Positions 1 to 7,806 are shown, counted from the stretch's first letter. The stretch: 32,280 nt of DNA from Deltaproteobacteria bacterium (GCA_019310425.1 JAFDEI010000032.1:1-32280), one strand, 5' to 3'. The notes: a model not told the origin generated them from the letters alone. Numbers and translations: made by a program.

Positions 1-2257
1 TCGCGCCGTTCTGCCAACGCACCCGAATGGTCTCGATCCGGTTCGCGTCGCCGAGCCCGAAGTGCAGCGTCGTCGCGTGCTGCCCCATCAGCGTCTCGCC
101 CGTGACGACGCGCCGGATCTGGGTCCTTCCGTTCGCGCGGACGCTGACCGACGCGCCCACGGGCGACTTCCCATCGCCCTGTTCGCGCAATTCCACACCG
201 ACCCAGGCGTTCCCGGTGTCGAGGCGATTGCGGTAGATGTGCAGCTTCTCGCCTTCGGCGCCCAGATGTTCCGTCACGAGCAGGTCGACGCGTCCGTCGC
301 GGTCGAGGTCCGCGCTCACCGCCGAGCGGCTGTCGAATTGGTCCGCGACTCCGAGCAGGAACGCGACGTCGACGAATTCCTCACCTCGGCGGTTCATCAA
401 CAGGTGGTTCTTCTGGTAGCCGTCCCAAGACTCTTCGCCCGAACGCAGCCTCTGCGATTCTTCTGTGAACAGGCTCGCGAGTGTCGGGTCCGGCTCCGAC
501 ACCCCGTCGTAGAGGTCGTGGCTCCAGAAGTTCGAACAGTAGTCCTCGGTGCTCTCCCCACTCTGGTGGCCGTTCGCAGCAAAGAGGTCCGGGTCACCGT
601 CGTTGTCGAAATCGAACGCGGTCGTTCCCCACGTCCAACCCGTGCGCGAAACCTCGTCGGCGAAGTCCGTCTCGTACCAGCCTTCGTCGCGTGCAACGTA
701 GAGCCGATTTCCGAACCCCATTCGCATCCGCATCTCGGTCACGTCGGGGCGGTCCGCACGCGCGAGACCCAGCGCATCGAGCCGCCGGGCCGTCGTGGAG
801 CCCATGCCGGCGACGAAGAGGTCGAGCCGGCCGTCGAGGTCGAAGTCGGCGAACGCGGCCGACATGCCGAACAGGTGGCGGTCGCCGCGCAGCGTGTCAT
901 TGGCGTCCGTGAAGCGACCCGTCCCGTCGTTGTGGTAGAGGTCGACGCCCGCGTAGTCGCTCACGACGAGCAGATCGAGATCCCCATCCGAGTCGAGATC
1001 CACGAAGCTGCTCGCGTAGGTGCGCCGGAAGCGTTTCGCGCCGAGTCCGGCCTCGTCGGTAGCGGGTGTCCAGTTCCCGTCACCGTCGTTCAGGAGCAGG
1101 TAGGCGGGGTAGCCGTCGTTCGCATCGTAGAACGGCGTGGGCATCTGTCCCTCCACGTAGGCCGGCTTGTACTGCCCGAGCCAGACGTCGAGGTCGCCGT
1201 CCGCGTCGACATCGCCGGTGGTGAGGACCGACGGCCCGCGTAGCGGCTCGTCGAATGCGATCGCCTGCGGCTCGCCGGAGAAGCGCCCCCGCTCGTCCCC
1301 GCTGTAGAGAACGAGGTCGCCGCGGGCGCGGCTGGCGAGGAGATCGGAATGGCCGTCCCCGTCGAAGTCCGCGATGACGGCGGCTTCGGTCAACAGGTAG
1401 GGGTGTTCGAGCAGTCGCGCCGCGTCGAAACCAGCCTCTCCGCGATTCCAGAGGACCTGTGCGCTTCGCACCATGACGATGTCGACGAGGCCGTCGCGAT
1501 CGAGGTCGTGGAGCAGGAGCGGGTGAATGCCTACGTAGGGGTCGGGGCGCCGGGGCGAGTGCAGCGAGAAGATCCGCTCGAAGGCTGGTGGTCCGTTTCG
1601 AACGAACATTTCGAGGCCGGTCGCATTGACCCGTGTGGGGGCGAAGTGATCGTGCGCGTCTCGCTCTGAGGACCACTCGACCGCGAGGTTGCCCTCGACT
1701 GTGATTCTCCGTTCGCCCGCCCCTCCCCCCGCTGGGCCGACTACGTGCAGGACGATGGAAACGAGGGAGCGCGCCGGTGCGCCCGTCTGCGGCGGCTCGA
1801 AGCTCGTGTGGTGCCATTCGGACTGCACGAGCTCGTACCCTCCAGTCGCGAGCTCGTGAACGAACGCGGACCACTGTGCCCGATCGAGGTCTCGCTTCGG
1901 CTCGGCCAGCGCGAAGCGCTCGATGCCGTGGTCCAGGGCTTCGATCGGGACGGGTTTGCCGAGGGTGATGCGCTCGAGCGCGACGCGGGCCAGAACGTCG
2001 GCCTTCGCGGCCGGATCGCCGCGTCGGTCCGCCGCGAGCAGGGCGTCCCATAACGCGACGAGCGACTGCTCGTACTGCTGGGCGAGCCGTTCGTTGGCCC
2101 AGACGGACTCGTCCAGGCGGGAGCGCTGCGCCCGCCACGCCTCGAGCGATGCGGGCCGGCGGTCGTCTTCATCGCACGCGAGCATGCAGGCCAGCGTGCC
2201 GACAAGGGCGAATCTCAACGAACGGTGGGCATGTCGAGAGGCGAGAGAGCCAGTCAC
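1..2257 (-). CDS. CRTAC1-like FG-GAP/VCBS repeat protein with ASPIC/UnbV domain, putative lipoprotein (3' end outside window)
   Basis: The minus strand is open from a GTG at 2257 to the left edge, about 752 codons, with the stop codon beyond the window. The N-terminus has basic residues, then FALVGTLACMLAC followed by DEDD, which reads as a lipoprotein leader (Cys24 or Cys28), although Leu sits at -2 instead of -3. After a roughly 150-residue helical region come FG-GAP/VCBS calcium-binding repeats such as DLDRDGLVDIVM, DFDGDGHSDLLA, DVDADGDLDVWL, DLDSDGDLDLLV, DFDLDGRLDLFV and DFDNDGDPDLFA. The last visible residues (FGLGDANRIETIRVRWQNG) match the start of an ASPIC/UnbV domain, so only a short piece should be missing. 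These proteins form secreted or surface beta-propellers; no specific substrate can be assigned. It is divergent from the heme-motif FG-GAP gene with a 43-bp gap. GTG is the first usable start; the ribosome site is weak. Confidence 0.88.
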   Translation of the reverse strand, partial: MTGSLASRHAHRSLRFALVGTLACMLACDEDDRRPASLEAWRAQRSRLDESVWANERLAQQYEQSLVALWDALLAADRRGDPAAKADVLARVALERITLGKPVPIEALDHGIERFALAEPKRDLDRAQWSAFVHELATGGYELVQSEWHHTSFEPPQTGAPARSLVSIVLHVVGPAGGGAGERRITVEGNLAVEWSSERDAHDHFAPTRVNATGLEMFVRNGPPAFERIFSLHSPRRPDPYVGIHPLLLHDLDRDGLVDIVMVRSAQVLWNRGEAGFDAARLLEHPYLLTEAAVIADFDGDGHSDLLASRARGDLVLYSGDERGRFSGEPQAIAFDEPLRGPSVLTTGDVDADGDLDVWLGQYKPAYVEGQMPTPFYDANDGYPAYLLLNDGDGNWTPATDEAGLGAKRFRRTYASSFVDLDSDGDLDLLVVSDYAGVDLYHNDGTGRFTDANDTLRGDRHLFGMSAAFADFDLDGRLDLFVAGMGSTTARRLDALGLARADRPDVTEMRMRMGFGNRLYVARDEGWYETDFADEVSRTGWTWGTTAFDFDNDGDPDLFAANGHQSGESTEDYCSNFWSHDLYDGVSEPDPTLASLFTEESQRLRSGEESWDGYQKNHLLMNRRGEEFVDVAFLLGVADQFDSRSAVSADLDRDGRVDLLVTEHLGAEGEKLHIYRNRLDTGNAWVGVELREQGDGKSPVGASVSVRANGRTQIRRVVTGETLMGQHATTLHFGLGDANRIETIRVRWQNGA

Positions 2258-2300
2258 CCTGGAAGAGTAAGCCACTCGAGAGTGATAGACTCCGTCGCCG

Positions 2301-3851
2301 ATGAAGACGCGCCGGATTCTTCAGCTGCTCGCTTGCATCGCAACACTCGTCGTCCTCATCTTCTTGCTATTGCCGTCGCTTCGCCGTCCGGAGCCCCCGG
2401 AAAACGAAGATGAGTTCGTGCGCGCCGTCTGCAGCAGCTGTCATTTCTTCCCGGAGCCGGGTGTGCTGCCTCGCTCGGTTTGGCGGGCCCAGATCGAGCA
2501 GATGGCGCTGCTCGTGGGCACCCTTCCCGCGGGCTCTGCGGTATTCGATTTCGACGTCGAGGCCTTCATTGCCTGGTACGAGAGCCGGGCGCCCGAGCGG
2601 CTGCTGATGGAGCAGCCCATTACGCGTGTCGAGCCCGGGCCCCTTCGCTTCGCCCGCCGTTCGATCCGACTCGGTCGCGCGAGCGGGTCCGGAGTCGCGA
2701 CGGTCGGGCGCGTCGGGTCGCAGCTCGTGGTGCCCAACATGGCGCTGGGCAGCATTCATCTCCTTTCCCGAGCGACTGGCCCCCGCCTGCTCGCGCAGGA
2801 GGCTGGGCATCCGGCGCGCGTGTCGGTGGGCGATCTCGATGGCAACGGCCTCGACGACCTCGTGATCGCCGATCTCGGCAACATGATGCCGACGGACGAC
2901 CCGACGGGGCGCGTCCTCGCCGCGCTACAGCTCCAAGTCGGCGAGTACGAGCTTCGGACCCTCGCCCATACGATCGGTCGCGTCGCCGACGCTCGCCCGC
3001 TGGACATCGACCTCGACGGCGACCTCGATCTGGTCGTCGCCGCGTTTGGGTACTTGCTCGAGGGCGGGGTGTACGTGCTTCGCAACGAGTCCGTCGCGGA
3101 CGCGCTCGCCTTCCGCCCGGAGCGTGTCACCAACCGGACGGGCGCGGTGTCCGTCATCCCGGTCGACGATCTTCAGCCTGGGACCGGCCCGGGCTTCGTC
3201 GTGGCGTTCGCCCAGCAACACGAGATGGTGTCACTGTTTCTTCCGCGAGAGTCGGAGGGATACGAAGAGCACGTACTCTATCGAGCGCCGCATCCGGCCT
3301 GGGGTACGAGCAACCTGAGCGCGGCCGATCTCGACGCGGACGGCGACATCGACTTCCTGTTGTCGAACGGGGACACGCTCGACGACGGCGTCGCGATCAA
3401 GCCCTATCACGGCGTCACGTGGCTCGAGAATCAGGGCGCGGAAGGCTTCCGCGCGCACCCCATCGGACGGCTCTACGGTGCGCACGCCGCCGAGGCCGGT
3501 GACCTGGACGGCGACGGCGACCTGGATATCGTCGCCTGTGGGTTCCTGCCCCAGGTCGAGCTCCCCGTTCCCGCCAACGCCATCCGCCTCGACACCGTGG
3601 TCTGGTTCGAGCGCGACGGCGACGCGTGGATTCCCTGGGAGATCGAGTCGGGGCACCCGCGACACACCGGCGTGACGCTGTTCGACCTCGACGAGGACGG
3701 CCGACTGGACATCGTCGCGGCCGTCAACCGGGCATGGGATGCCGCTCCCGTCGAGACGGGTCCATCGCTCGAAGTGTGGTTCAACCGCGGGAACGCCGCT
3801 AGTACCGGATCTCCGCGACCTTCTCCCTCCGGCCGTCCTCGGCGACCATAA
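2301..3851 (+). CDS. Membrane-anchored FG-GAP/VCBS repeat protein with a c-type heme-binding motif
   Basis: This 516-residue protein starts with a short basic stretch and one hydrophobic helix (about residues 8-26), a signal anchor or uncleaved signal. A CSSCH motif follows at Cys44-Cys47-His48, the covalent heme attachment signature of cytochrome c. At least five FG-GAP/VCBS calcium-loop repeats follow: DLDGNGLDDLVI, DLDGDLDLVV, DLDADGDIDFLL, DLDGDGDLDIVA and DLDEDGRLDIVA. The repeats predict a periplasmic beta-propeller. The arrangement suggests a redox-active or heme-carrying propeller protein; the function is unknown. The last 20 residues are Pro/Arg/Ser-rich and are encoded by an invading short repeat plus flanking DNA, so the ancestral C-terminus probably ended near WFNRGN. 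The stop codon lies in the loop of a perfect hairpin. No clear Shine-Dalgarno precedes the ATG. Confidence 0.9.
   Translation: MKTRRILQLLACIATLVVLIFLLLPSLRRPEPPENEDEFVRAVCSSCHFFPEPGVLPRSVWRAQIEQMALLVGTLPAGSAVFDFDVEAFIAWYESRAPERLLMEQPITRVEPGPLRFARRSIRLGRASGSGVATVGRVGSQLVVPNMALGSIHLLSRATGPRLLAQEAGHPARVSVGDLDGNGLDDLVIADLGNMMPTDDPTGRVLAALQLQVGEYELRTLAHTIGRVADARPLDIDLDGDLDLVVAAFGYLLEGGVYVLRNESVADALAFRPERVTNRTGAVSVIPVDDLQPGTGPGFVVAFAQQHEMVSLFLPRESEGYEEHVLYRAPHPAWGTSNLSAADLDADGDIDFLLSNGDTLDDGVAIKPYHGVTWLENQGAEGFRAHPIGRLYGAHAAEAGDLDGDGDLDIVACGFLPQVELPVPANAIRLDTVVWFERDGDAWIPWEIESGHPRHTGVTLFDLDEDGRLDIVAAVNRAWDAAPVETGPSLEVWFNRGNAASTGSPRPSPSGRPRRP
3787..3815 (+). repeat. Short dispersed repeat, copy C (inverted relative to copies A and B)
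   Basis: This 29-nt block starts GCGGGAACGCCG and ends CCGGATCTCCG. It matches the reverse complement of copies A (core 3885-3913) and B (core 3936-3964); it differs from A at 4 of 29 positions. It lies inside the 3' end of the FG-GAP/heme gene. Read in another frame it would encode AGTPLVPDLRD, paralleling AGTPIVPEIRD and AGTPIAPEIRQ in the other two copies. Together the copies look like a REP- or MITE-like intergenic element. Confidence 0.65.
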
Positions 3852-3858
3852 GGTCGCC
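3841..3858. terminator. Perfect hairpin at the end of the FG-GAP/heme gene
   Basis: GGCGACC-ATAA-GGTCGCC forms a perfect 7-bp stem with a 4-nt loop. The loop contains the TAA stop of the upstream gene (3849-3851). There is no T-tract, so it is either a weak or Rho-assisted terminator or part of the repeat structure between these convergent genes. Confidence 0.4.
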
Positions 3859-3884
3859 TGCGGGGTCCTACGGTCCGAGGGTCA

Positions 3885-3925
3885 CGGATCTCCGGCACTA
3901 TCGGCGTTCCCGCGTAACGCTCGGC
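3885..3925 (-). repeat. Short dispersed repeat, copy A
   Basis: This is a 41-nt unit repeated in direct orientation at 3936-3976 (51-bp period) with 4 differences. Both copies contain the core CGGATCTCCGG, then CGGCGTTCCCGCG. The element lies in the convergent intergenic region after the FG-GAP/heme gene and the NCS1 permease. It pairs in inverted orientation with copy C at 3787-3815, so a large stem-loop could form across the hairpin at 3841-3858. Confidence 0.75.
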
Positions 3926-3935
3926 GGAGGCCTGT

Positions 3936-3976
3936 CGGATCTCCGGCGCGATCGGCGTTCCCGCGTAAGGCTCGGC
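3936..3976 (-). repeat. Short dispersed repeat, copy B
   Basis: Second direct copy of the 41-nt unit, differing from copy A at four positions (three in the middle, one near the end). It ends 9 bp before the stop codon of the NCS1 permease gene. On the minus strand both copies could be read as YAGTPI(A/V)PEIR, but no start codon, ribosome site or gene context supports translation. Confidence 0.75.
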
Positions 3977-3984
3977 TGGGTCAA

Positions 3985-5403
3985 TCAGATGTTCGGTTCG
4001 ACCAGGTGTCGCGGAGCGTTCCTGTCTGCCGTGGCGGCTTTCCGCATCACCAGTGTCGCTAGCCAGTAGGTCAACGCGGGGACGACGCAGGCGGCGACCG
4101 ACGCCGGCATGAGTCGGAAGAGAGCGTGGGTTTCGCCGGTGATCGGGTTGAAGAGGAAGAGGTACAACCCCTGCCCGAGTAGCAGGGACGCGAGGGCGGG
4201 CCAGTGGAAGCCGTGGCTGTAGTGGTAGGCGCCACCGGGAGCGCCTTCGAAGATCGCCCATAGCGAGAGCCGCTGCCGTCGCAGAACGAAGAAGTCGACG
4301 AAGACGATGCCGACGATGGGCGCGTACATCGTGCCGTTGTAAGCGAGGAAGGCGTCTCCCAGGTCGAAGAGTTCATGCGGCCAGAACACGAACGGTACGC
4401 ACGGGGCGATGGTCAGCAGCATCAGCCGCTTCCACTGCATATCCCGGAGGCCCGGCACATGACGCAGCGCCAGCCCGCTCGCGAAGAGTGAGACCGCGGT
4501 CGACGTCACGTTCGCAAGGGCCACGAAGCCGAGCGCGAGCACCCCGAGAAACACACCGCCGATCGGCACCATCCACTCGGTGGGGTCACTCGACCGCACG
4601 ACGAGTGCCGAGAAGAGGCCGACGCAGCATACGAGCGCGCCCGCGAGTCCGAGCTGCAGGAGTTCCGGGTAGATCGCGTTGCGCCGCGACCGCGTGTTGC
4701 GGGCCAGGAATCCGATCCCGCCCCACCACGAGATGCCGCCCGCGATGCCGAGTTCGAACGCGATCATGTAGTTGATGAAGGGAGTCGGTCCCGGAGCGAG
4801 CGGCTCCGCGGCGGCGATCGTCTCCCAGCCCTTCTCGTACAGCAACACGTACAGCATGAACGCGACCAGCAGTGCGAGGCCGGGTGTGATGATCGAATTG
4901 GCGAGTTTGAGCAGATGCACGCCACGCGTCACGATCAGGTAGGAGAACCACAGGCCGAGCGCGACGCCGACCCCGACGAGCCAGCGGCCCGGCTGGTAGC
5001 CGAGCGCCTCGGCGATGTTGTGCAGGCCGTTTCCGAACATCACGAGGATCAGCCCGGACCAGCCCAGCATGTTGATCAGGTAGAAGATCAGCATGAGCTG
5101 GGCGCCGCGCTGACCGAAGGCGGGCTTGCACGAGTCCATCTGCTCGAGCCCGTAGCGCTGGCACGCGATCGAGAGCGGCATCGTCGTCACGAACAGGCCG
5201 ATGAGGGTCCCGGCGACCAGGCAGACGATTCCCTGGACGGCGCCGACCAGCTCGGCGACGTAGCCGCCTGTCAGGAAGCACCAGGTCGCGACCGCGTACG
5301 CGAAACAGGTGGTGTGCGCGCCCACGGTTCCGTACTCGCGTTCGCCGAGGAGGACCGGCATGCGGCCGAGGACACTGTCCTGCTCCGTTTCGGGCGTGCT
5401 CAC
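3985..5403 (-). CDS. NCS1-family nucleobase/hydantoin-type cation symporter
   Basis: The polytopic protein (472 residues from the GTG at 5403) has about 12 hydrophobic helices and the sequence character of the NCS1 family (purine-cytosine permease, allantoin, hydantoin and related transporters). Examples are the Trp/Gly-rich early helices (AVATWCFLTGGYVAELVGA) and the helix-8/9 region. Family members import purines, pyrimidines, hydantoins or thiamine precursors with H+ or Na+; the substrate here cannot be read from sequence. The GTG at 5403 is chosen because the stop of the upstream 57-codon gene overlaps it as GTGA, which implies translational coupling; a TTG at 5418 would add five residues. 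The gene lies downstream of a FAD-dependent oxidoreductase on the same strand, suggesting uptake and oxidation of one nitrogen compound. It is convergent with the FG-GAP/heme gene. Confidence 0.88.
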   Translation of the reverse strand: MSTPETEQDSVLGRMPVLLGEREYGTVGAHTTCFAYAVATWCFLTGGYVAELVGAVQGIVCLVAGTLIGLFVTTMPLSIACQRYGLEQMDSCKPAFGQRGAQLMLIFYLINMLGWSGLILVMFGNGLHNIAEALGYQPGRWLVGVGVALGLWFSYLIVTRGVHLLKLANSIITPGLALLVAFMLYVLLYEKGWETIAAAEPLAPGPTPFINYMIAFELGIAGGISWWGGIGFLARNTRSRRNAIYPELLQLGLAGALVCCVGLFSALVVRSSDPTEWMVPIGGVFLGVLALGFVALANVTSTAVSLFASGLALRHVPGLRDMQWKRLMLLTIAPCVPFVFWPHELFDLGDAFLAYNGTMYAPIVGIVFVDFFVLRRQRLSLWAIFEGAPGGAYHYSHGFHWPALASLLLGQGLYLFLFNPITGETHALFRLMPASVAACVVPALTYWLATLVMRKAATADRNAPRHLVEPNI

Positions 5404-5573
5404 GCAGCCCACCACCAAAACGCCAGAAGGGGCAATGCGAAACCGAACACGATGCAGATGGTCCAGTCCAAAGTCGTGAAGCGACCGAACTCCGCTTCGT
5501 CGTGGGATTCGAGTTTTTCGATCCGACGCTCGAGCTCGCGCGCGCGGGGGTTTTCAGGCTCGGTCGCGTTCAC
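5400..5573 (-). CDS. 57-residue single-pass membrane protein, translationally coupled to the NCS1 permease
   Basis: From GTG 5573 to TGA 5402-5400 the minus strand encodes 57 residues. An acidic/basic N-terminal segment (VNATEPENPRARELERRIEK, continuing LESHDEAE) looks like a short coiled coil. A hydrophobic C-terminal helix follows (WTICIVFGFALPLLAFWWW). The TGA overlaps the permease start as GTGA. In-frame stops exclude an earlier start. Codon third positions are GC-rich like the neighbours. The topology resembles small accessory subunits placed directly before sodium:solute symporters (for example DUF4212, or YhdT before PanF), but I do not recognise this sequence as any named family. A role as small subunit or stability factor of the permease is inferred. 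Confidence 0.7.
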   Translation of the reverse strand: MNATEPENPRARELERRIEKLESHDEAEFGRFTTLDWTICIVFGFALPLLAFWWWAA

Positions 5574-5655
5574 ATCGATGCCTGGGCGGCTCCGTTGTCA
5601 TCATCAACGCGCACGGACGAGACACTAGTCTGCAGCAGGAGAAGGCTCAAGCGGC

Positions 5656-6936
5656 TTACGAGTTGAAGCCCAGTCCGAGGCGGTCGAGCAAGCGCAGCCA
5701 GGGACCGCGCCGCCCGCCGTTTCGATCCGCGCGCGCCAGCTCCCATTGGGTGAGCTGGATGGCGAGATAGCGCAGCGGCTCGGGGGGCCAGGGTACGGCG
5801 CGACGACGCGCCAGGCGAAGTTTCAAGCGCGAGCTATCGGGATGGTCGAGACGGTCGAGGCCGATCTGCGCACCGAAGCGACTCGCCACGACGCCGAGGC
5901 CCGTGTAGCCGATCGCCCAGGCGACCCGACCTGCGAAGGCGGACCCGGTATCCATGCAGAAGCGCGTGGTCGTGCCGATCGGGCCTCCCCAGGTGTGGCT
6001 GAATCGCAGCCCGGCGAGCTGGGGAAACGTCTTGAAGAACTGGCGCGAGAGCAGTTCGAGGCTTTCGGGCCGCTGCTCGTGTTCCTTGCGCAGGCCGCTG
6101 CCGTAGTGGTAGATGGCGTCGTAGCCACCCCACAGGATCCGATCGTCGTCGGTGAGTCGGTAGTAGTGGAAGCGGTTGCCGCAGTCGCCGACCCCCTGCC
6201 GGTTCTTCCAACCGATCGCCGCCATCTGCGACGCAGAGAGGGGTTCGCTCATGAAGGCGTAGTCCCAGACCGGAACCACTGCGGGGCGCATGCGTCGCAA
6301 CGGGCTGCGGAAGGCGTTCGTTGCGAGCAGCACCTTGCGGGCACGCAGGCGGCCGCCGGAAGTGTGGAGCTCGATTACGTCTCCGGAGCGCGCAATGCGC
6401 TCGACCGATGTGCCTTCGAAGATGCGCACCGAGAGCCGCTCGAGCGTCCGCTGGAGCCCCCAGCAGAGCATGGCCGGGTCGAGCACGCCACCGCCTCCGC
6501 TCTGTACCCAGATTCCTCCGTGGTAGGTCGGGGACGCGAGCTCGCCCCGCACCTGCTCCCGGTCGAGCCAGACGGCCTCGCCTCCGAATCCTTCGACGAC
6601 TTCGACGTGCTCGCGCAGCCCTTGAACCTGGTACGGCTCGGTCGCGACGTCGAGCTTTCCATGACCTTCGTAGCGCGCGTCGATGGCATGGCGGTCGAGG
6701 GCCTCGAGCATCTCTTGAAAGTTGCGATTCCCCAGTTTCACGAGCTGCGCCATCTCGTCGGGGAAGTGCATGAGTCCGTTGTCCAGGCCATGGGTGACGC
6801 AGGGATCGGCGAAGCCTCCGTTTCGCCCGGAGGCGCCCTCGCCGATCCGGCTGGCCTCGAGCAGCACGATGTCACGCCCCGGCGACTCCTCCGCCGCGAG
6901 CAGGGCGGCCCACAGCCCCGTGAAGCCTCCGCCCAC
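5656..6936 (-). CDS. FAD-dependent oxidoreductase, DAO / gamma-glutamylputrescine-oxidase-like (5' end disrupted or non-canonical)
   Basis: The product belongs to the D-amino-acid-oxidase (DAO) fold family of PuuB/OrdL type. It has the dinucleotide motif VGGGFTGLWAAL, then LLEASRIGEGASGRNGGF and, near the C-terminus, the second FAD contact WAIGYTGLGVV. Such enzymes oxidise amines or N-methylated amino acids with FAD, releasing H2O2 or passing on electrons. The first possible start, GTG 6936, sits inside the Rossmann motif and would remove the first beta strand. Clear coding sequence continues upstream in frame (WNNVIDPYLAALEAARPACY, and later EEADLAIV) to about 7068, with no ATG, GTG or TTG before an in-frame TAG at 7135-7137. 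An ATG at 7069-7067 lies one base out of frame, so a 1-nt indel near 7060-7066 is likely. It probably forms an operon with the small membrane protein and permease downstream (82-bp gap). Confidence 0.85.
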   Translation of the reverse strand: MGGGFTGLWAALLAAEESPGRDIVLLEASRIGEGASGRNGGFADPCVTHGLDNGLMHFPDEMAQLVKLGNRNFQEMLEALDRHAIDARYEGHGKLDVATEPYQVQGLREHVEVVEGFGGEAVWLDREQVRGELASPTYHGGIWVQSGGGGVLDPAMLCWGLQRTLERLSVRIFEGTSVERIARSGDVIELHTSGGRLRARKVLLATNAFRSPLRRMRPAVVPVWDYAFMSEPLSASQMAAIGWKNRQGVGDCGNRFHYYRLTDDDRILWGGYDAIYHYGSGLRKEHEQRPESLELLSRQFFKTFPQLAGLRFSHTWGGPIGTTTRFCMDTGSAFAGRVAWAIGYTGLGVVASRFGAQIGLDRLDHPDSSRLKLRLARRRAVPWPPEPLRYLAIQLTQWELARADRNGGRRGPWLRLLDRLGLGFNS

Positions 6937-7255
6937 GATCGCGAGATCGGCTTCCTCGTCCTTCGCGAGTGCCGCCGTCGGCTCGGGCCGCTCGGGACGG
7001 TCGAGCCAGTAGCAGGCGGGGCGCGCAGCTTCGAGTGCGGCGAGGTACGGGTCGATAACGTTATTCCATGCTCGCGAAACGCGGCGCGAATACGATGTTC
7101 TGGGCCCGGTCCACGGTCGTTGGTCTGCCGGAGGCTATCGGAGTCGGCCGAGACCCGCTTGGGTGATGCCCGTCCGAGCCGAGGCGACAGAGGGTGGTGG
7201 TGGGCACGAAGCCTCGCGGGCTGCTACCCAGGAAACCTCTTGCCACGGAGGTGTC

Positions 7256-7756
7256 ATGCAGAGATCTTCCTCTGTCGTTGTGTTCGTGTTCACGTTCGTT
7301 CTCGGCGGGCTCATGGGGGCCATGCCGGTTCATGCCGCCGACGAAAAGGTCATCGATGCTCCAGCGGATGCGCCGAAGGCCCCGGTCAAGGGCGGGCCGA
7401 ACGACGAGACTGCGCTCTGGTGGGACGATCCAAAGATCGCGAAGTCCTTGTCACTGACGGACGAGCAGCGGAAGAAGATGGGGGAGTACCTGAAGGTCTA
7501 TCGCAAGCAGGTACCCCCAAACCGGAAACCGGAGGTGTTCCACGAGACCCTCGTGCAAGGTGACTGGAAATCCGCCCGTAGCGAGAGCGAGAAGCTCGCC
7601 AAGAGCGCGGCGGAGTCGATTCAAATGCGCGGAACGCTCAAGATCGACGTCCTCTCGTTGCTGAGCAAGAAGCAGCGCGAAACGCTGGTCGACCGGTATC
7701 CTCGCCTGATCTACAAGCCGTGGCGGCGCGCCATGCGCGGGGCTTCGCAGCGCTAG
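7256..7756 (+). CDS. Spy/CpxP-like (LTxxQ) periplasmic protein
   Basis: From ATG 7256 the protein has 166 residues. A cleavable signal peptide ends at about VHA-ADEK (residue 27). The mature part is a small helical protein with two Gln-containing helix-start motifs, SLTDEQRKKM and LLSKKQRETL. These match the repeated LTxxQ pattern of Spy, CpxP and periplasmic metal-resistance proteins, which act as periplasmic chaperones or stress sensors. The start is set by a good Shine-Dalgarno (GGAGG, about 6 nt upstream) and the signal peptide; the same frame is open further upstream, but that stretch is Gly-rich and not protein-like. The gene is divergent from the FAD oxidoreductase and 50 bp before the large CRTAC1-like gene. 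No promoter stands out in the 187-bp divergent gap. The family assignment rests on motif pattern only. Confidence 0.75.
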   Translation: MQRSSSVVVFVFTFVLGGLMGAMPVHAADEKVIDAPADAPKAPVKGGPNDETALWWDDPKIAKSLSLTDEQRKKMGEYLKVYRKQVPPNRKPEVFHETLVQGDWKSARSESEKLAKSAAESIQMRGTLKIDVLSLLSKKQRETLVDRYPRLIYKPWRRAMRGASQR

Positions 7757-7806
7757 CCGGGCGCTCGCGGCGTGTTGCCGGGCTTCGCCCGTTCCGGCGG
7801 AATCGA

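Noticed and set aside
62-1243. Long plus-strand reading frame (393 codons)
   Set aside because: Antisense to the FG-GAP/ASPIC gene; Val/Glu/Arg-rich composition without motifs, a high-GC mirror of the real minus-strand codons.
1080-2138. Minus-strand reading frame of 352 codons
   Set aside because: Arg/Pro/Ala-rich and in a different frame from the clear FG-GAP protein on the same strand.
3473-4261. Minus-strand frame containing YAGTPIAPEIR-type peptide repeats
   Set aside because: It runs through the 3' ends of two real convergent genes; the peptide repetition is explained by the DNA repeat copies.
7163-7255. Upstream extension of the Spy-like protein
   Set aside because: ATG 7256 has a GGAGG site and begins a proper signal peptide; the extension is low-complexity.
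7070-7255. Possible riboswitch or structured leader between the FAD oxidoreductase and Spy-like genes
   Set aside because: GC-rich with several short pairings, but no conserved riboswitch core could be matched.
5746-7563. Plus-strand reading frame of 605 codons
   Set aside because: Antisense to the FAD oxidoreductase, and crosses out of frame into the Spy-like gene; no domain signature.
7779-7791. CGGGC-TTC-GCCCG hairpin between the Spy-like and CRTAC1-like genes
   Set aside because: Short stem and no T-tract; such hairpins are common by chance at this GC content.
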